From Anadara kagoshimensis (taxonomy: Eukaryota > Mollusca > Bivalvia > Arcoida > Arcidae), in the NCBI GenBank assembly GCA_021292105.1, contig CM037871.1, forward strand, positions 60,286,866 to 60,350,865: 64,000 nucleotides of DNA. Reading direction: 5' to 3'. Below are positions 36,175-46,804 of this stretch, piece by piece (positions within the stretch are counted from its first letter, which is position 1; each line of letters opens with the position of its first letter). The position numbers were made by a program, and so were the translations under genes. A model generated the notes under the pieces. It ran no database searches and had not been told where the DNA came from. It saw only the letters and a list, made by a program, of their open reading frames with translations.

Positions 36175-36605
36175 AGGGGATCCCAAAGTTAGTACCTAGA
36201 CCTACGTGTACCCACCCTCCTATTGGAATGACCATATGGGTTTACTTTAGTATCAGTCTATTGGAATAAGAAAATATACATGTTAGGGGTGGCGATCTCA
36301 ACTGATCAAAGGTTAGTACCCAGCCCCGCCTGTCCCCTCCCTCCTATGGAATAACGTCAATGGTATTTCTGCAGTATCACTCTATTCAACTTCTAAAACT
36401 GAACCAGAAAATATATAGTTTCAGAGTGGGGATATCAACCATTTAAAAGTTAGTACCAAGCCCCGCCCGTCCCCACCCTCCATCAGGAATGACCCTATTG
36501 GAATTTATTTAGTATCACTCTATTCAACTTTTCATGTAGAACCAGAAAATATATAGTTTATGGGTGGGGATCTCAAGCGTTTAAAAGTTAGCACACTGCC
36601 CCGCT
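36175..36605 (+). repeat. Degenerate tandem block, about 115-140 bp period
   Basis: 'gtggggatctcaa'-like starts at about 36175, 36286, 36424 and 36562, each followed by 'aaagttagtacc', C-rich 'cccgtccccaccctcc' and 'tagtatcactctattcaac'. It lies inside the TA-flanked element, upstream of 'gtgaagtttggttaagattgg'. Confidence 0.75.
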
Positions 36606-36888
36606 CATCCCCACCCCTCCCTGATACCTCAGGGAAAATCTTGTGATACAGACTTATGCATCTTGAGACACTAATTATGAATATATATGGTTTAATAGTA
36701 CAAAATAAAGTAAGATGGCAAAATTGATCAATTTTGTTTTAAGACCCCACCCTCCTGCCCCTCCCCTAATGACCCCATGGCCATTTTGGCTTGGCCTCTG
36801 GAAAAGAGAATGGGGATCAACCTTCATGTGAAGTTTGGTTAAGATTGGACCAACGGTCTTCGAAAAATGGATTGGACAAGTTCATGGC

Positions 36889-36991
36889 CGGAAGAAGAAG
36901 AAGAAGAAGAAGAAGAGGAAGAATAATAAAAATAAAAATAATAATAATAATAATAAGAAGAATAAGAATAAGAAGAAGAAGAAGAAGAAAC
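36889..36991 (+). repeat. AAG/AAT microsatellite
   Basis: (AAG)n grading into (AAT)n and back to (AAG)n, broken by single GG and AAAAT. It produces long low-complexity frames on both strands that are not genes. Confidence 0.95.
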
Positions 36992-37685
36992 GGTGCAAAA
37001 ACAGTAAGTCGCCAAACTTCGTTTGGGCGCCTTAACTACATTTCTATCGATAACAACAAATGTAAACAAACAAAACGTAAATAACAAAGACATGTCAAGT
37101 TCCTGGCAATAAAGTTTGATAAGATATCTTGAATAACGAGATCAGGAGAAAGATAACCATATATGAAATTGCATTGCATCAAAAAGCTATTTGCGACATC
37201 CCTCTCATATGGACGGCTAGACCATTTTTACCAAAACCTAATTACTTGCAATGAATACATTACGTTTTTCGTGCATTTTGAGCGAAAGTTGAATGACAAT
37301 TAGGCTGATAACATCTTCTAAAATACGATCATTTTCTATGCATTGTTGTTATTCAATAATATGATTTTGTCTTTACAAAAGCTTCGTGCAATCTACACGA
37401 TAAGATGCACCATTAATGACTGGCACACCTATTTGTAGCCGTAAAACATTTTCTCAGCCATATATACATATTGAACGAATCCAGTCCTCAGCTGATTGCT
37501 TGAAATATTTCATCTATGGATAAGATCTTGGCGCGAAAGGTGTTTGGTGGGTAAAATGAAATAAGACGGACAAAGAAATGAAGACATGGGGAAGAAAAAC
37601 TACAAAATATTTTTAAATAATTCCTCAAAAAATATTTTTAAAAAATCGTTAGGTAGATTTGGCAAAATTCAATTTGGTCTGTTTA

Positions 37686-37772
37686 TGTTTCTCAATTCAA
37701 CAATTTTGGTTTGAGCATTTCTGATCGGAAACAGCCGCCTAAATTACCAAATTAAAACTGGCTTCGTAATAT
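37686..37772 (+). repeat. Family B 3' fragment
   Basis: 'ctcaattcaacaattttggt', 'tgagcatttctgatcggaaa' and 'caaattaaaactggc' match the 3' part, diverged. Confidence 0.55.
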
Positions 37773-38040
37773 AATAATAACCACAATGGAAAAATAAATG
37801 TTGAATTTATAAATACGTTTACTGTCTCGACTTCTATCTCAACACGATATCGAAATGTAACACGAAAATATTTCTGACCAAACGTCGAAGTTTTAAAAGA
37901 CAAATAAAAATACAATAATGTTAATGTAAAAAGTGAATTAATTTACATTTCCACATTTTTCCACACGCCATTATGTCATCATCCAGTTATATGTTATCAT
38001 TATTAAATAACAGGACATAGGTTCAGATACTGAGCACTAA

Positions 38041-38074
38041 TATATAGTATATATATATATTATATATATATATA

Positions 38075-38111
<37 letters not shown>
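38041..38111. repeat. (AT)n microsatellite
   Basis: AT alternation with three phase breaks, about 70 bp. Confidence 0.95.
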
Positions 38112-38112
<1 letters not shown>

Positions 38113-38402
38113 AAAATCTTGACGCTGCCTTGGGCCTTTTCACATTGTCGATTTAGACTTGAATTAAAATGAACATTAGCTATCAATGGTCTATTATTCG
38201 ATTGTTGTTAAAATATGAAGGTTTTTATGCTAAGAAAACTATGGATACTTCGACAGTAGAAGTAGTTCCTGCAAGTGCAAATTTACACGCGATGCTATTA
38301 ATTTTGGTCTCAATATACAAGTATCCATATTGATGGAATTGAATTTATAAATTGATAGCTTGTTTTAATGACTGTGTAAATATTAACCATACAGCTAAAT
38401 GT

Positions 38403-38633
38403 ACCGTACAGACTCCTCGTCGAAAATTTAACACAGTGTTTACTGAAGTGGGAGCTTGCTTGGCGAGTGGCTGAGACACGGAAGTCGAAGCACGCTCGCT
38501 TGGCGAGAGACTGGGGTATGGATAGGAAGTGCCCCAAAATCTGCCGCGATAGACACATAGCAGCTGAGGAGGAGCCGACATAATATCTCGAACTGGCTCT
38601 AATTTGTGAGGTAAACATTTAACTTTCGACAGG
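38403..38633. mobile_element. MITE family G, copy 3
   Basis: Left 'accgtacagactcctcgtcg' with 'aaaatttaacac'; right 'aacatttaactttcgacagg' with 'actgtactg'. The interior is less AT-rich ('cttggcgag' twice). Two overlapping reverse frames (up to 102 codons) lie in it and are accidental. Confidence 0.75.
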
Positions 38634-40458
38634 ACTGTACTGAAGGTTTATCTCATATTTTGTTTCGTTGCTCGGATACATAAAGTATAAAACGCACGTG
38701 TTACTAATAATAGTAGGAAGTTATATTTAAGATTTCTTTACATTAAACATTGCTTTAATTTACATCAGGATGAATTATATAGTCCAGCTTGTCAAAATGA
38801 AATCGTACATTAACACTAATCAACACCAACTAAGCGCATTGGCTTAGTTTTGTGTTTGGTCTGTTTTTTCTCATTAGAAAACCGTGTAACACGACTGAAC
38901 AGTTATATAAGCCTTTGATTATTTTGATTGAAAGTTGAAATAAAATATAATTTATTGCTTAGTTTAAATACAGAAAGTCATTTAGAGCGTCAGAACTAGA
39001 TTTTTTAAAATATATATTTGTATGTATGACGGGGATCGGAGATAAATAGAAGAATAAATTAATTTATCCCCATGAGATAATGCGGTAATGGGTCTTCAAA
39101 GCCGCTCTAATGAACTGTCTAATTACATTACTAAGAAAATAGCAAAACTAGCTCGTTTTGGTACTTCCATCACACATAAAAGTTTAAAGACCGTGGAAGG
39201 TCGGGATGTTCGAACTTGGTCAAAACTTGTCCAAATTATTATGTTTCTGGTGTTTTGCCAAACGATAATTCTGTAAAATCTTGAAACATACACCCAAAGT
39301 CAAGGTAGGCGTTACCCAATAACGACCACACGTTACTAACTTCGTACTAGTTGATCTAGCCGGCTTGGTCACGTGATCAGTAGATAGTCTTGATCCCAAA
39401 GCAGCCACTGCTTGTAACTTTGGGCTATACAATATATTAATGTAAATACGATGTATTTTTGATACTTTATCATAAACGTATTTTCTGCATGTTTAAACAC
39501 GGCTAAATTATGTGGTCCATATCACAGATCGCACATTCCCGGTCGGAAAAACTATCGCCGATCTAACATCGATATCGAAATAACTCCTTTTGTCTTACAA
39601 AGATAATATAGCTGATATCGCTGAGGAGAACATAAAATAATGAACAGACAAGTAAATAAGGCTATATAGCTGTTCAATATAAATTCACATAAGTAAATGT
39701 AAAGGAAATTATTTGGAGCAATGCATTTTCATCTAATTTGGTCAACTCTTGTCATATTCTGGACAAATGTCTGTATTATACATATTTGTTATAGATGAAA
39801 ATTGTACCATATAGTTACTAGTAATAAATCAACATAAAACCTGTATTTTCAATAACGGTTCTAGGACCGGTTGTTATATTCAATATTTAAGAATGAACTA
39901 GTTCCTTGTTTTGTAAAGTTACCATTCTTAAAAAAACCCAGAATATTTAAAGCTTATTTATGCAGAAAAAAACCAAATTAGGGGTTTTGTATATATTTCC
40001 AAAAACAATGAAGGTGTTATAATTTTTTGGGGTTTTTTAACCAAAATTGTTTTTTTCTCCTACAGTTTGATCCGTATAAGTAAAAGTAAAATAAAGACTT
40101 AACTATTAATTGTATGTACATGATCTTGAATACAACTACTATATTTTGTCTACGCACTGGAACGATGAACTTATTCAGTGTATCAGTAACAAGCCAATTG
40201 AAGAGATGTTACATAACATTCAAACTTTTCAACTATTGATTTTATTCTGTATATTGTTGAAGCTATTTAATTTTGATACTTGAGTAGTTTTAATGTCTAA
40301 ATTAGGAGTGATACAATCGGCAGACCGGAAAGACGAACAAAACCGATAAAATTAGATATCCGATGTTGGAAGTAATAATTATCGCGATACCGTTCGGATT
40401 GTGCGAAATTACATCATAATGTCCTTAAATGTCTGATACTCCATAAACACAGGGTATT

Positions 40459-40554
40459 TAACCATTGAACGCTAGCGCGTTATGATTACTTTGCTTTGCA
40501 CGGCAATAGAAGTTATAATACTATAAACGCCATTTCTAGACAGTTCAATGGTTA
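40459..40554. mobile_element. 96-bp inverted-repeat element
   Basis: 'taaccattgaac' (40459-40470) and 'gttcaatggtta' (40543-40554) are perfect 12-bp inverses around a less AT-rich interior ('gctagcgcgt', 'tgcacggcaa'). Confidence 0.5.
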
Positions 40555-41751
40555 TATTTACATTTCTCATTTTTTGAAAAATTATTTTGGTTTATAAATC
40601 CTGAAATAAATTTAAAACAATTGTGTACGGCATGCATTTCCAATCGTTGGAACAGCCAATTTATGACGTCACGCGAAAAAGTGACATCATTTTAGCAAAT
40701 GTAATATAATTATCAATTTATTCAATGGACAAAATCTTACATTATTAGCAACAGAAGTGATCAATAATTTCTAAATTCATATCATTTTCGCCTGTAATTT
40801 CAAGTTTTTGAATAAATAGTTTCCAAATGGCAAGTTTACCCTTCACATTGTGGTGGAAACAGTTAGTTAAATGGCCAGAATTAATGGTTTGAGTAGCCTT
40901 GTACTTTCTTTTCTAGAAAAAGAAATATTATACTAATTAACGAGTTATTGCTTTCAGAGAAATTCTTTTACAGCTTTCTCTATTTAGAAGACGGCTATTT
41001 AATTGACAATCTTGTCATCGCTAGAGCTGTATCATAAAGTTCTAATACGAGTCAAACTATTTTCAGAAATTAATTGGCAACTACTGAGCTTATTGGGGTT
41101 TCAAGTTTCTACGATGAGATATGTCTGCTGTGATAAATTATCAATATACGTATCTACAATCTAGGTTTTATGATAATTTAGATCTAGGAAATATTAACAT
41201 CTGAATATTAATAAAAGACACCGTAGAACGTATAGAAAATGAAGCATAATGATGATAAATGAGTCATCTGGAAGCAAAATTAACCTCAAACACTTTGTAT
41301 AGACCTATTGTAGTTCGATCACTTAATCGATGAGGAATACCGACGTGATTTATAAAGATCACTGAATACTTGTACCAAACCTTGGTTTTCATTACTGTTA
41401 TATTGCCAATTGTTAATCTGTTGCTTTGTAACATGTACTGAAATATTTCATGTTATGAATATATTATGTTTTTACATATTAAGTCTACAACCCGTCCAGT
41501 TTTTAACGGAGATGTGTTTGAATTCAGATGATTCAGATGGTATCATGTATGCTTTATTAATTATGGATTTTTCCTCTGGGGAAAAGGGCAACTTTTTAAG
41601 GTACCCGGTGTAGTTTGACAGAACTGAGAAAACTTAGCAAGTAAAGCCAACTCAGCATGTACTTTTTCTTAATCGAACTAAAGTTGTACATATAACTTTG
41701 TTATTTAGTTTAACTATATGACTTAACCTGTTTTAACTTTGCATTACAAGG

Positions 41752-41792
41752 CGGTCGTTTTAAAATTAAATTCCTCATCAGCAAAAAGAGTA
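41752..41792 (-). repeat. Family B fragment, short
   Basis: 'ggcggtcgttttaaaattaa' joined to 'attcctcatcagc'. Only about 40 bp. Confidence 0.45.
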
Positions 41793-42011
41793 ATAGTTAT
41801 GTAACTTCTTACTTTGAAGAGGAGGTACCGGTATTATTGTAGAATGTATTTATACTATTTTGGTTATCCTGAAGTTATTCACTTCACAATACGATAAATA
41901 AACATACATCTACTGGTACAAGAGCGTTGTCTATCAAAATACATGTAGCTTTAATGCGACTAAAAATGTGACCACAATTATACACGTACTTGGTCTATCA
42001 ATAAAAAAACC

Positions 42012-42350
42012 CCATACTTATCCATGTCCGATTCACAATCAAGAAAACAATGTAAAACCTTTGGAACTGACAAGTTAGGTTTAAACGTGAACTTCCACCA
42101 AGGAAGTAAGGCCGGGTGCTCCGGAAGGGTAAGCACCTCCTGTTTAGCTAGCTTCACCCGCCACGTGTGTAATCAAAATTGTGTAAAAGGAACATGGAAC
42201 TATGAGACGTCAAATACACCCAGGGCAATCCTAGACACAGAGATATCAAACTAATCAACAATGCTGTGATGACGGCCTCGATGAGCCAATGCCTTCAATA
42301 TCCCCGAGTCAACAATTTATTTCCAAGCAGCATGCTTCGATGTACAAAAT
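42012..42350 (+). repeat. Family A, most complete copy
   Basis: Best reference copy, about 340 bp: 5' 'cttatccatgtccgattcac', 'ttggaactgacaagttagg', 'aacttccaccaaggaagtaa', 'ggaagggtaagcacctcctg', 'tttagctagcttcacccg', CACGTG at about 42163, 'ggaacatggaactatgagac', 'cacccagggcaatcctagac', 'gctgtgatgacggcc' and 'gcagcatgcttcgatgtac'. A 76-codon frame at 42024-42254 lies wholly inside and is accidental. No clear terminal inverted repeat or poly(A) tail. Confidence 0.85.
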
Positions 42351-42501
42351 ACTAATGTTGCTCTGAGTACATCCCCTAACAAGTGACTAGGCGTCACCAA
42401 TCGTTACAAGTTGAGCAGTTTTGTTAGCGAAAAATACAAAAACTGATGCTACGAATAAGATTAAACACCATCTTATGATAAAATACTACAGGGAAGACTA
42501 A

Positions 42502-42806
42502 TTCTTCAATTAAAAGTGATACGCTATCAATAGTATATGAAATAATATTTGAAAGAAAGGCAAATTCTTCAAGTAAAAGTGATACGCTATCAATGGTATA
42601 TGAAATAATATTTGAAAGAAAGGCAAATTCTTCAAGTAAAAGTGATACGCTATCAATAGTATATGAAATAATATTTGAAAGAAAGGCAAATTCTTCACGT
42701 AAAAGTGATATACTATCACTAGTAAATAAAATAATGTTTGAAAAAAGACAAATTCTTCTAGTAGAAGTGATGCACTTACACTAGTATTGTAAATGAAATA
42801 ATGATT
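42502..42806 (+). repeat. 5-unit minisatellite, 63-bp period
   Basis: Units start with 'ttcttcaagtaaaagtgata' at 42502, 42565, 42628, 42691 and 42753; the last is 62 bp from its neighbour and more diverged. Because 63 is 21 codons, a reverse-strand frame stays open through three units, but the repeat explains it. Confidence 0.95.
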
Positions 42807-42809
42807 GGA

Positions 42810-43910
42810 GGAACTTTATAAAGATTGTCTGAATTAATAGAGACCTCTGCCTTTTATTCTTTAGTAACTTTTAAATGTCATTTGCCAATCAAACAGCAAA
42901 CAAAATAAAATAAGATTATATGGGTTGTTTCCGGATTAAATACAAGCATTGATATTTACATTCCAATCTTGAATCTCTATACATAAAAAATATTAACACG
43001 AGTATTGGAAAAGGAAATTGACTTTGGCGAACTAAACTAAGCATATTATCGTGTTCTTTTTCTCAGTTAAGATGCGTCCTTCTTTACTCAATATATAGGA
43101 CTTGCAGACAACATACGACATATGACTTTAGCAAACTATGCCAACACGATATCGTGTTTATGAATGTTATCTTTCTTGTTTATCAATAATGCGTGCGTAC
43201 ATACGTGCGTTCATATTTCAACAACAAACAAACTAAACCTGTAGTAAGTTCACAGTGCGTTTTAATATGGCTATTAAATAGAGTCACACTATCCATGAAA
43301 CATTAACATTTTATCCTGTAGACTTAATTGTCTTATTTACTACTTGGACAAATCATCAGAGAACACTAGAGATTAAATCCACACACGATGGCATCAACAT
43401 TGTCATTATATTGTTACACTTTATGGCGTGAATTAAGCTAGATGACGTTCGATATTCTGGACTTGTTATCCGTGTTGAAAGTTGTGAAATTGTGTGTATT
43501 TCAGTCTGTGACTTTATTGCTGTTTTATGACAGATAATGAGCGCAGCAAGAAAACAAGCAGATAAGATCGTGATTATTGCATTGTTTTTGTTTTGACATT
43601 TTTGTCTCAAAATATCCAATCCAATCTACTTTCAGAGAAGTTAATTTTTTCTCAAAAATACTGTCATATATCATTTTTAAATTCAATCATAAAATGCATT
43701 AAAAATGGTATATAACAATAATTCTTTATAAATTTGAGCGGGTGTTTCTTTTATGTTCCCAGACTACTTATCTAGTGTGTACTTATTAAGTATTTTGTTT
43801 GTAGTTTTGTAGAAATGTTGTTTTATATTTGAAAGGCTTTATGACCGTCATTACAATACTGTTCGTAAGTAAGATGCCTCTGTATGCAAAATGTTACGGC
43901 ATATATTTGA
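42810..43910. other. No recognisable gene
   Basis: AT-rich. An 87-codon reverse frame (43356-43619) has one hydrophobic stretch and no recognised family. Confidence 0.55.
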
Positions 43911-43914
43911 CATT

Positions 43915-44100
43915 CCATACTTCCATACTCCTTCCATTTCCAATTCTCAATTTAATGTTACATGTAGCGGCTGTAGGTAGCTAAACAGAAATTCTTTCCC
44001 GTCAGAAGCGCTCGGCCTCTTTCCCCTGGTGGAACTTCAATTTGTCTATTTTCAAATATTTTTCGTGCTTTGGGATTGTTATTTGGATGTTTGTTTTGAC
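43915..44100 (-). repeat. Family A, 5' half, diverged
   Basis: 'ccatttccaattctcaattt', 'tgtagcggctgtaggtagc', 'ggcctctttcccctggtgga', 'gggattgttatttgga'. Confidence 0.7.
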
Positions 44101-44732
44101 TATAACAAAGTAAATGTCTTTCAGCTAGAAATCAGTTTTATATGATACACATTAATACTTCAAGTCATGATCTTAACTCTGTCCACTAACAATACCAATA
44201 TCGGAGGTAATATCTAGTAAGGGTCCGGTATAACTGTCAGGATTGAATGTGTTATTGCTTATATTACTTGACATTCAGTCCTAATGATTCTCTTAAATAA
44301 ACATTACTAGAATTCTACTATTTCCGTATGTCAGAGAGAAATTAACCTCCATTTTGACGACGATATAAGTAAAACAATTTAATATCAACAGATAGCTAGA
44401 AAGTTAATAACGGAGTAGAAAATGATAAATCTTTCCTAGGGACCATACAACGTCCATAAATCTGACTGCGACTGCAATATGCTGGCTTGAAATTATACAC
44501 CATGACTTGAATATATATAATTATAGGTCTTCACAGAAATACCAGTATGTGGTGTAACTATCTTACAAATATATCGATCTATTGCCATACTAAATAGATG
44601 TTACCTATCATTAAATTAGCTTTTATCAATTGGTTTAATAAAGAAGACAATTCCAAATTAATTAATGATTAGTATAATTTGTTTAAGAAAGAGGATTGGA
44701 GGGTTTGATTAAATTTTATCCTAATTACATAT

Positions 44733-44950
44733 TATACCAGTTTTAATTTTACAACACCAGACGGTCGTTTCGGAATACAATTCCTCATCAGTAGTGCTTG
44801 GACCATAATTATGAAACCCATATTGTTTCCAAGAGAATGAAAAGATTACCAAAGGACTAAAATATATCTTGCCAAATTTAGCTAAGGACATACTTTGCAT
44901 GAGAGAGTATACCTCAGTTTTTGAGGTGTTTTGGTTTTTGATAATGCCTA
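44733..44950 (-). repeat. Family B dispersed repeat, good copy
   Basis: 'accagttttaattttacaac', 'gtttcggaatacaattcctc', 'gtagtgcttggacc', 'ggactaaaatatatcttgcc', 'ctttgcatgagagagtatac'. A 115-codon reverse frame (44721-45068) runs through it and is accidental. Confidence 0.8.
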
Positions 44951-45139
44951 AATATAATTGTGCCAAAATATAAAAGCAAACGTTTATGTTTTGTAATGTA
45001 TATTTTATTGACATAGAAAAATAACAATCAATAATGAAATTTACAAAAAAGAAAAACAATAGATACATGTATATCCAACATAGCTAATACTGCAAATATA
45101 AATAACTCAAATATAAATAAATAATATTTACTAATTGGA

Positions 45140-45275
45140 ACTTATTCTTCCGAAGCACCCGACCTTACTTCCCTGGTGGAAGTTCACGTATCTGACTTAA
45201 CTTGTCAGTTCCAAAGCTTTTACTTTGCTTTTGGATTGTGATTCGGACATGGATTAGTATGTTTGTTTTTTATGT
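45140..45275 (-). repeat. Family A, 5' third
   Basis: 'ttcttccgaagcacccgacc', 'acttgtcagttccaaagc', 'ggattgtgattcggacatgg', 'gtatgtttgtttttta'. The core upstream of 'gaagcaccc' is missing. Confidence 0.8.
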
Positions 45276-45644
45276 TTCCTATATAAAATTGAATATTATA
45301 ACGTTTTTGTAATCAACGTGATATAGTTGATGCATTCTGATAGATGAAATGAATGAGAAATAATTACCTAAAACAGTATTGTTATGTGCTACTTTTAACT
45401 TTATAAAAGACTTTAATGTATTTAAATTTTCAGATGTTGGCTCATACTTAGGTATTTTTTATTTTCAATCTTTATGTTCTGTAATCCCAACATATGAAAA
45501 ATAGGGGGTTCCATCACCTCATTACATCTTATATCTGTTTTTTATTTATTTTCTTTATTTCATATTCAATATATACATAACACAAAAAGAACGATAATAC
45601 AACATTACAAATATTTTGATTAACATATATATTAAATAGTTTTT

Positions 45645-45677
45645 AGAGAGAGAAGAGAGAAAGAGAGAGAGAGAGAA
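45645..45677 (+). repeat. (GA)n microsatellite, possible LINE tail
   Basis: GA tract about 40 bp past the stop codon of the LINE fossil in its reading direction; may be part of its 3' tail. Confidence 0.85.
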
Positions 45678-45717
45678 ATAGATTTTCACATTATGATACA
45701 CGATTGTTCTTTTTGTT

Positions 45718-46172
45718 CTATATAACAATACGGTGGATGTGTTGCCATTCTCTTTGAAAATTTTCTAACTTATTTTTGCCTATTGCTATTTCTTTTTCGA
45801 TGTAATATACATCTTTTAAAATATATTTAAACTTTTCAAGAGACAGTTTTTTACCAGTACAACGGGTTTTATAAATGTAATATTTTACATGCATAAGGAT
45901 AAAATTTTTAACTCTATTAAACGATCTGAAATATCCAAAAATTAAACTCATTGTTGTTAGATCTAACAAAATACCATTCGATAAAAAATAGTTTTCTAAG
46001 TCTTCTAAAAATTGTTGTACTATATCGCATTCCCAAAAGAGATGAATAACTGTTTCACTTTCCTGTTTACAAAAACTACACAAAGCCTCTGTTTTAATAC
46101 CTATTTTAAACAAAAAAGAGTTTGTAGCAATATATTATGGATTATTCTGTATTGTCACCCTTCAAAGAAATT
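45718..46172 (-). pseudogene. 3' end of a LINE ORF2 (reverse transcriptase protein), 5'-truncated
   Basis: A 131-codon open frame (46113 down to 45718) begins within the conserved region MFKIGIK..LCSFC and carries a C-X2-C-X8-H-X4-C zinc knuckle (Cys12, Cys15, His24, Cys29, in ..HLFWEC), followed by a long basic, coiled tail. This arrangement is the known C-terminus of ORF2 proteins of L1/Tx1-type non-LTR retrotransposons, downstream of the reverse transcriptase. Homology-like sequence continues upstream to about 46172 (WQYR/IIHNIL-like), but with one in-frame stop and one 1-base frame change, so the ATG is not the true start. The reverse transcriptase and endonuclease are missing: a typical 5'-truncated dead copy. 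Downstream (45645-45677) is a GA/CT-rich stretch that may be its 3' tail. Clade assignment is an inference; an intact zinc knuckle suggests moderate age. Confidence 0.8.
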
Positions 46173-46399
46173 TCTCGCATAGCGATTGGTTAACTTGCCG
46201 GGGTACATGGAACTATGTTCGGAAATCTGCCGGGGTACATGGACGCACGCGACGTTTAGCGGTAAAAGGGAAGTAACTCGTACATCGCTGACGTCTAGTT
46301 ACAGTAAACAAACATGGCGACAACGTACGCAAGTCACACAAAATACGAAATGGAAGTTAAAAAGATCCAACTGGTAACGCTTTGAATGGTGACAAAAAC

Positions 46400-46536
46400 G
46401 TTATACAGGGCTTTGGCAGGTTACACGGCCCCATGTACCCCGTCAAAGATGAATGTACCCTTCGCCTGCGGCTCAGGGTACATAAATCTTTGACGGGGTA
46501 CATGGGGCCGTGTAACCTGCCAAAGCCCTGTATAAC
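46400..46536. mobile_element. Perfect palindrome, 51-bp arms
   Basis: 46400-46450 ('gttatacagggctttggcag'...) is the exact inverse of 46486-46536 (...'ctgccaaagccctgtataac'). The loop has an inner 'tgtaccc'/'gggtaca' pair and a C/G-rich tip. 'gccggggtacatgg' occurs twice just upstream (46196, 46233), echoing the arm, so the element may begin near 46190. It is less AT-rich than its surroundings. Confidence 0.9.
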
Positions 46537-46732
46537 TTATATTGGAACCATTGTATTTTAGAATTTAGAGTAGTCAGGTGAATTATTTTGTATATTTATT
46601 TCCAATCATTTTCAGTTAATTATCAAAAAATGCTTTGCCATTTTTGCCGTGAAGTAGGTAAGATATTATTTTGCTTACATCTCCTTACATCTTACATCTG
46701 TTTTTAAAATCATGTTGGTGTAAAAAGATGTT

Positions 46733-46800
46733 TATCAATACGTACGCCATATCTATTTGAATGGTACCTTTGATAAGATTGATTGATTGACCTTAAAACT
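46733..46800 (+). repeat. Short repeat family D, copy 1
   Basis: 'aatacgtacgcc', 'atctatttgaatggtacc' and 'ataagattgattgattgac' recur at 50757-50830. Confidence 0.65.
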
Positions 46801-46804
46801 GCAT

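Larger units (their letters stand above)
35556..37032. mobile_element. 1.48-kb TIR element with TA target duplication
   Basis: Left end 'aggcgcccaaacgaa' (35556-35570) and right end 'ttcgtttgggcgcct' (37018-37032) are perfect inverses, 15 bp, each flanked by TA (35554-35555, 37033-37034). The right end also folds locally ('gccaaacttcgtttggc'). Inside is a 4-fold repeated block (36175-36605) and an AAG/AAT microsatellite, but no transposase. TA duplication is typical of Tc1/mariner-like and related elements. Probably non-autonomous. Confidence 0.75.
38640..42010. other. Mostly featureless stretch
   Basis: Apart from the 96-bp element at 40459 and a small family-B piece at 41752, nothing is recognised. 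39070-39430 is somewhat less AT-rich, with frames of 62 and 70 codons on opposite strands, unrecognised. Confidence 0.55.

Noticed and set aside
36791-37093. Three overlapping frames rich in Lys, Arg or Ser
   Set aside because: All are products of the AAG/AAT microsatellite.
38310-38618. 102-codon and 78-codon reverse frames
   Set aside because: They lie within MITE family G copy 3; no homology recognised.
42024-42254. 76-codon frame
   Set aside because: It is contained in the best family-A repeat copy, and the frame is broken in the other copies.
44721-45068. 115-codon reverse frame
   Set aside because: It covers a family-B repeat copy and AT-rich flank, with no domain.
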